A DNA stretch of 64,000 bases from Antedon bifida (taxonomy: Eukaryota > Echinodermata > Crinoidea > Comatulida > Antedonidae): positions 18,936,085-19,000,084 of the forward strand of contig OY727103.1 in the NCBI GenBank assembly GCA_963402885.1, written 5' to 3'. The notes beneath the pieces are model-generated. The model was given only the letters and a program-made list of their open reading frames with translations. It did not search any database and was not told the DNA's origin. Both the position numbers and the translations under genes were made by a program. Every line of letters starts with the position of its first letter. The first letter of the stretch is position 1. Shown in pieces: positions 60,042-64,000 of this stretch.

Positions 60042-63000
60042 CTACATTTCAAATATATTGACGAGTTCTTCTGGAGAAACGTTACCACCTGTAATCACCA
60101 CGACTACTGTCTTTCCAGAAACGTCTGGGACTTTATGATGCATGAGAGCAGAAAAGGCAGCAGCACCAGATGGTTCGACCTTTAACCCTGCGTTGTAAAG
60201 ATGTTTCACAGCCGAGATAATTTCTGAGTCACTTACAAGAAGGATGTCGTCAACAAATTTCTTGTTATGTGCGAATGAATAGTTACCTTCGATGAGAAAA
60301 ATAGAGATTAAGAGCATTGTGAATGTGAATTAAGCTATAGGTCTCCAAAGGTTGAAGAAGTGAAAATTGTAGTAAATGTGTTCTGATATATATCGCATTG
60401 AATCATATCACAGTGGGTGTGGTATAAAATATTCTATCAGGCTGAGTATTTTTTATTCAAAAGTCACAGTCACGTTAGTTTCAGTTATAGTAAAAATCTG
60501 GTTGTTTGAAAGCAACAAAAGTTCATGATAGCACAGTGACAATAACAAAACATTTGCCTACTATTTGTCTTACCAACGAATGGAGGACATAGCCCCGGTG
60601 CCACAGAGTGAATGGTGTGGTCTGTGAGAGCCTGATCAATAACTCGACTTTTAAACATGGTACAAGCTGCAAAAAAAATAACTTTTAAATAAAATGTGGA
60701 AACTTGTGACATGAGAATGCATCGATACTTAGAAACCAATAATGTACTTGTGACATGAGAATGCATCAATACATAGAAACCAATAATGTACTTGTGACAT
60801 GAGAATGCATCAATACATAGAAACCAATAATGTACTTGTGACATGAGAATGCATCGATACATAGAAACCAATAATGTACTTGTGACATGAGAATGCATCA
60901 ATACATAGAAACCAATAATGTACTTGTGACATGAGAATGCATCGATACTTAGAAACCAATAATGTACTTGTGACATGAGAATGCATCGATACTTAGAAAC
61001 CAATAATGTACTTGTGACATGAGAATGCATCGATACATAGAAACCAATAATGTACTTGTGACACCACCAGAATCCTTCATCAACAACAGTCATCCTCCAA
61101 GCACAAGAGGAACATAGCACAAAATTAGGTGCAACAGCAAAACAGATCAAGATATGTACACCAGTACATTGAAATCCCTTTACCAGGCCATGCCTTCAAC
61201 AAGCACTGCATGTTAGCCAAAGTAATTTTACCTGGTCATTTTACCAACACCTTCATCTTTTAATTATTGTGCAGCGGCACAACATCTATAAATGTACGGG
61301 TAGCCCCTTTCATCTGACCAGACGCAACACATGGCATTTATCTCTAGTTCCGAAAACTCTGGACTCACATTATGTAGAACGCAGGTACGTAGATGTCGTG
61401 GCAATTCGATGTCGCACAATGCCATTAAATTATTTCATTGTAGGATCTTACTAAGACATTTAATTATCTACAATCATTGTCGACTAACTCCATTGTAGGT
61501 CTTACCTGTTTCAGGTTCAACACCATATACTCTGCAAGGATTCTGACAATGTAGTTTGATGGCTGCAGCTGTTCCAGCAAGTAAACCTCCTCCTCCACAA
61601 CACACTAACACGATTTCTGGATTTGGAACATCTTCAAGTATCTCAAGTCCTACACTGTAATCAAAGAAGAAAGCCTCTTATAAACAACGTAAAACTTGCT
61701 CAAAATAAAATTCAGTTTTTGTCTAGCATGAAGATAAACTGTTACCAAGTATTAGTTTAGATCACTGTTTCGACCAGCTAATTACATGATTTGTCCGTAT
61801 ACAAATTATAAGGACATGAAACTATATATTATCATGCTTCTGATTGGTGAGTTTATCCGTGCGCTACATCCATGTTTGAACCTAATTATTTAACTATAAT
61901 CTAAGTGGAACATTTTTTAGAGATAAGATTTCTTGACATATTCTACAACTGCATGAATTTACCCTCCTACCTTCCATGGCCTGCTATCAGATTAAGATCA
62001 TCCAATGAATGTAAGAAATACATGCCTTCATTAGCAATCTTTTCATCTACTTTACTTTGTATTTCACTGACATCAACCTTTACAACCTTTGACCCATAAC
62101 GCTGCAGAGAGAGAAAAGAAAGTATCTATTGAATAGGTAAATATGTGTCTTACATATTTGATGTGAATAAAAAAATCTACAAAAATACAATCTAGAAAAT
62201 GGATTAAAAAATAAAATGATTTGGGTTAGGAATCATAGGTTCTGTTGAATCCACGAGGGTCTCCATCCATTACTTAATAAAGTAGAACAGCCTTAAGAGC
62301 TTGATTCCTTGTATTTATAACTTTATGTATATTTGAGGAAGCACATGGCATCACAAGAGTCACATCATTAGTCAAAGGGACGCGCAAGTACAAAGCCAAC
62401 CGAACCCCAAAAGGGACCGCCGAAATACGGGAATCTCTATCAAACCGGAATTGTCAGACGGATAACAGGAACTGCAGCTAAACTACATTCTGAAAAAAAA
62501 CACGATCCACTAATGTCTGCTTTTAACATGAGTAAATTTTCCATATATATAGGCCTATACACATTTATATTCGGGAAATTTCCTCAAGAATTTGTTTTTG
62601 TTAATCAAATACTTACTCTAATCAACACAGCTCGATTATTTGGCGCCGTCTTTGGCATTACTACTGTTGACCGAATACCAAGCTTATTGGTGGCATAGCT
62701 TAGTGCTTTTCCGTAATTCCCGCACGACATTGTGATTACTGGACAATCACCCTTGACAACTGCTTCGGGTAAATGTGCCATCTGATTGGCTAATCCTCTT
62801 ACTTTGAAAGAACCTGAAGTTATAATTGATTTTGGTGCAAATAAATTAAGATAGGGAACTACGGAATGCCGTTCAAGTCAACACTGGTAGTTTAAGGGTC
62901 GAAGCCGTCACTTCTTAATCTGTTGGCCGTCACTTAATTATCTAGCGGAATGGTTCTTAAATTAAATTCACTGGTTGTCGGTAGAAAATAAATGCTTGTA

Positions 63001-63372
63001 CGCATAATTTTATTCAAGTCAATGGTACAGGGCTCCATAAAAACACAAATTAAAATAGTTTGGATGGAGAATCAGAAGGTTATTGATACATATTCGTGGT
63101 ACTGTTTCTATCACTACCATGAAATGTGTTTGTTTCTGTGGTGTTTATGTTTAGCCGTTGTCATAAATAAAACAAAACCAATTAACAAGCCTACCTGTCA
63201 TTTGTAAATTTTCTAACTTCAAGTGTAATTGAACGTTTTCCTCTATGTCAAATATTTGCTGACATCGATGGAGCATTGGGGTACGAATACACAGAGGACT
63301 ATTTTGCACAACAGTATAAGCTGCATTTAAGTTGTGTCTTGTAATTAAATCGGCACTAGTATCCCTGATTTC
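60042..63372 (-). CDS. Threonine ammonia-lyase/serine dehydratase-like PLP enzyme, 3' six exons (5' end not found)
   Basis: Fold-type II PLP enzyme that probably deaminates L-threonine or L-serine to the 2-oxo acid. Exons (minus): 63372-63195, 62813-62617, 62101-61971, 61654-61506, 60666-60574, 60286-60042; all GT/AG and in phase, about 330 residues plus stop. Signatures: GSFKVRG with the PLP-binding lysine, SCGNYGKALSYA (family SxGNHxQG-A loop), GHGSVGLEI, the phosphate-binding loop CCGGGGLLAG, VEPETACTMFKSR, and the C-terminal end VVVVITGGNVSPEE. No ACT regulatory domain follows, so it is the short catabolic or serine-racemase-like type rather than biosynthetic IlvA. Serine racemase is the main alternative; its FKxRG and SxGNH motifs are similar. 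The first visible exon starts in frame after an acceptor with no ATG, so at least one upstream exon lies beyond 63372, probably outside the window. Confidence 0.88.
60701..61065 (+). repeat. 44-bp minisatellite, about 8 copies, in a lyase intron
   Basis: TGTGACATGAGAATGCATC, then AATACATAGAAACCAATAAT and GTACT, repeat every 44 bp (60705, 60749 and so on). Two sub-variants (ATCGATACTT and ATCAATACAT) alternate. All three minus frames are open, which creates a false 221-codon ORF. Confidence 0.92.
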
Positions 63373-64000
63373 CTATAAAACAAAACATGGTGTAAATAGA
63401 GTTAAGTTCTGGTTCAGATGTAAGTTGAATGCAGGTTTTTGGTAGGCATATATATGCCTACTTTTAGTAATTTTTTAGTTAAATTGTATACTAACTAGCA
63501 AAGATACCCGCCCCAGAACGGGAGTCAGTTGCATTGGTTAAAGCAGGGAAGAGTTAAAGCTCAAAAAATTGCTATCAATAGCTGGATAATCATCTGGTTA
63601 TTCTTCTTCATTCCAGTCCTACATTCTCAACCTTGTCGGATTTGTTTTTAATGTACTGTAGGTTAAAACCTTCCCAGTACAAATGTTTTCATTTTTATGT
63701 AGGGATGCGTCAAATAATATGCAAAATGAATTTTTATGAGTTGAACATAGAGCAATAATTATTCAATTTATCGATCTTAAGTCGAATGCATGTCGGGAAG
63801 CTAGGCCTTTTAAAAGGCAGTGCTCCAACTTTAATCTGAACATGGTGCATTAGAGCGCGCGCGTTAATATGGAGTTTTATCTGAGCACGTAAACGTTAAC
63901 TTTAACGGATGACATTCTACTAATTTGAACAACAGCATAGTTCTCAGCTAAAATTAGTACGCCTATGTATTCTATTTAATTTATTTATTTATTTAATTTT
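63373..64000. other. Upstream intron or flank of the lyase, no exon identified
   Basis: No further in-frame exon was recognised. A short dispersed phrase (TACCCGCCCCAGAACGGGAG, itself nearly palindromic) lies at about 63505. Confidence 0.45.

Noticed and set aside
60485..61150. 221-codon minus-strand ORF with repeated CHKYIIGFY-like peptides
   Set aside because: It is a by-product of the 44-bp minisatellite, which is open in all three minus frames, joined to the lyase exon at 60574-60666.

Overview
This window looks like nuclear DNA of an invertebrate deuterostome. It is AT-rich and intron-rich, full of small inverted-repeat elements, non-LTR retrotransposon fragments and minisatellites, and carries clusters of an AGGCCTA word. 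I suspect an echinoderm, but that is an impression from sequence texture and gene content, not a demonstrated placement.

Layout. (1) 1-9.5 kb: a tandem family of intronless, single-pass membrane proteins on the + strand. There are two intact copies (1413-2456, 4523-5482), a broken copy (6937-7620) and a third ORF that has lost its signal-peptide end (8700-9443). (2) 10159-11092: a long terminal coding exon on the + strand. I do not recognise it by sequence; by position it could be the tail of the Artemis nuclease gene. (3) 11.1-24.9 kb: a gene-poor block of tandem repeats, namely a diffuse 74-bp AT-rich array, a 41-bp satellite, a tandemly duplicated exon-like unit, a 38-bp satellite, a 26/25-bp satellite, a hairpin-bearing satellite and a 46-bp minisatellite. 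(4) 25308-33670 (-): a SUV39H-type histone H3K9 methyltransferase, rebuilt here from six exons, with a coding heptapeptide repeat between SET and post-SET. (5) 37752-47816 (-): HSPA14, an Hsp70-like ribosome-associated chaperone, rebuilt from 14 exons. (6) 48123-55444 (+): ING3, a PHD-finger subunit of the NuA4/TIP60 acetyltransferase complex, in nine exons. It is divergent from HSPA14, with only 306 bp between the two start codons. (7) 55.4-60 kb: LINE relics. (8) 60042-63372 (-): the last six exons of a PLP-dependent threonine ammonia-lyase; its 5' end was not found and probably lies beyond the window.

How the genes relate. SUV39H and ING3 both act on chromatin (H3K9 methylation; H4K16/H2A acetylation targeting through H3K4me3 reading). 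HSPA14 and ING3 probably share a bidirectional promoter. HSPA14 followed by SUV39H, head to tail and with a convergent gene downstream, matches the order I recall at human 10p13 (HSPA14, SUV39H2, DCLRE1C), which suggests old microsynteny. All exon boundaries given for SUV39H, HSPA14, ING3 and the lyase were read by eye from GT/AG sites, with phase checked across every junction; each joins into one open frame.
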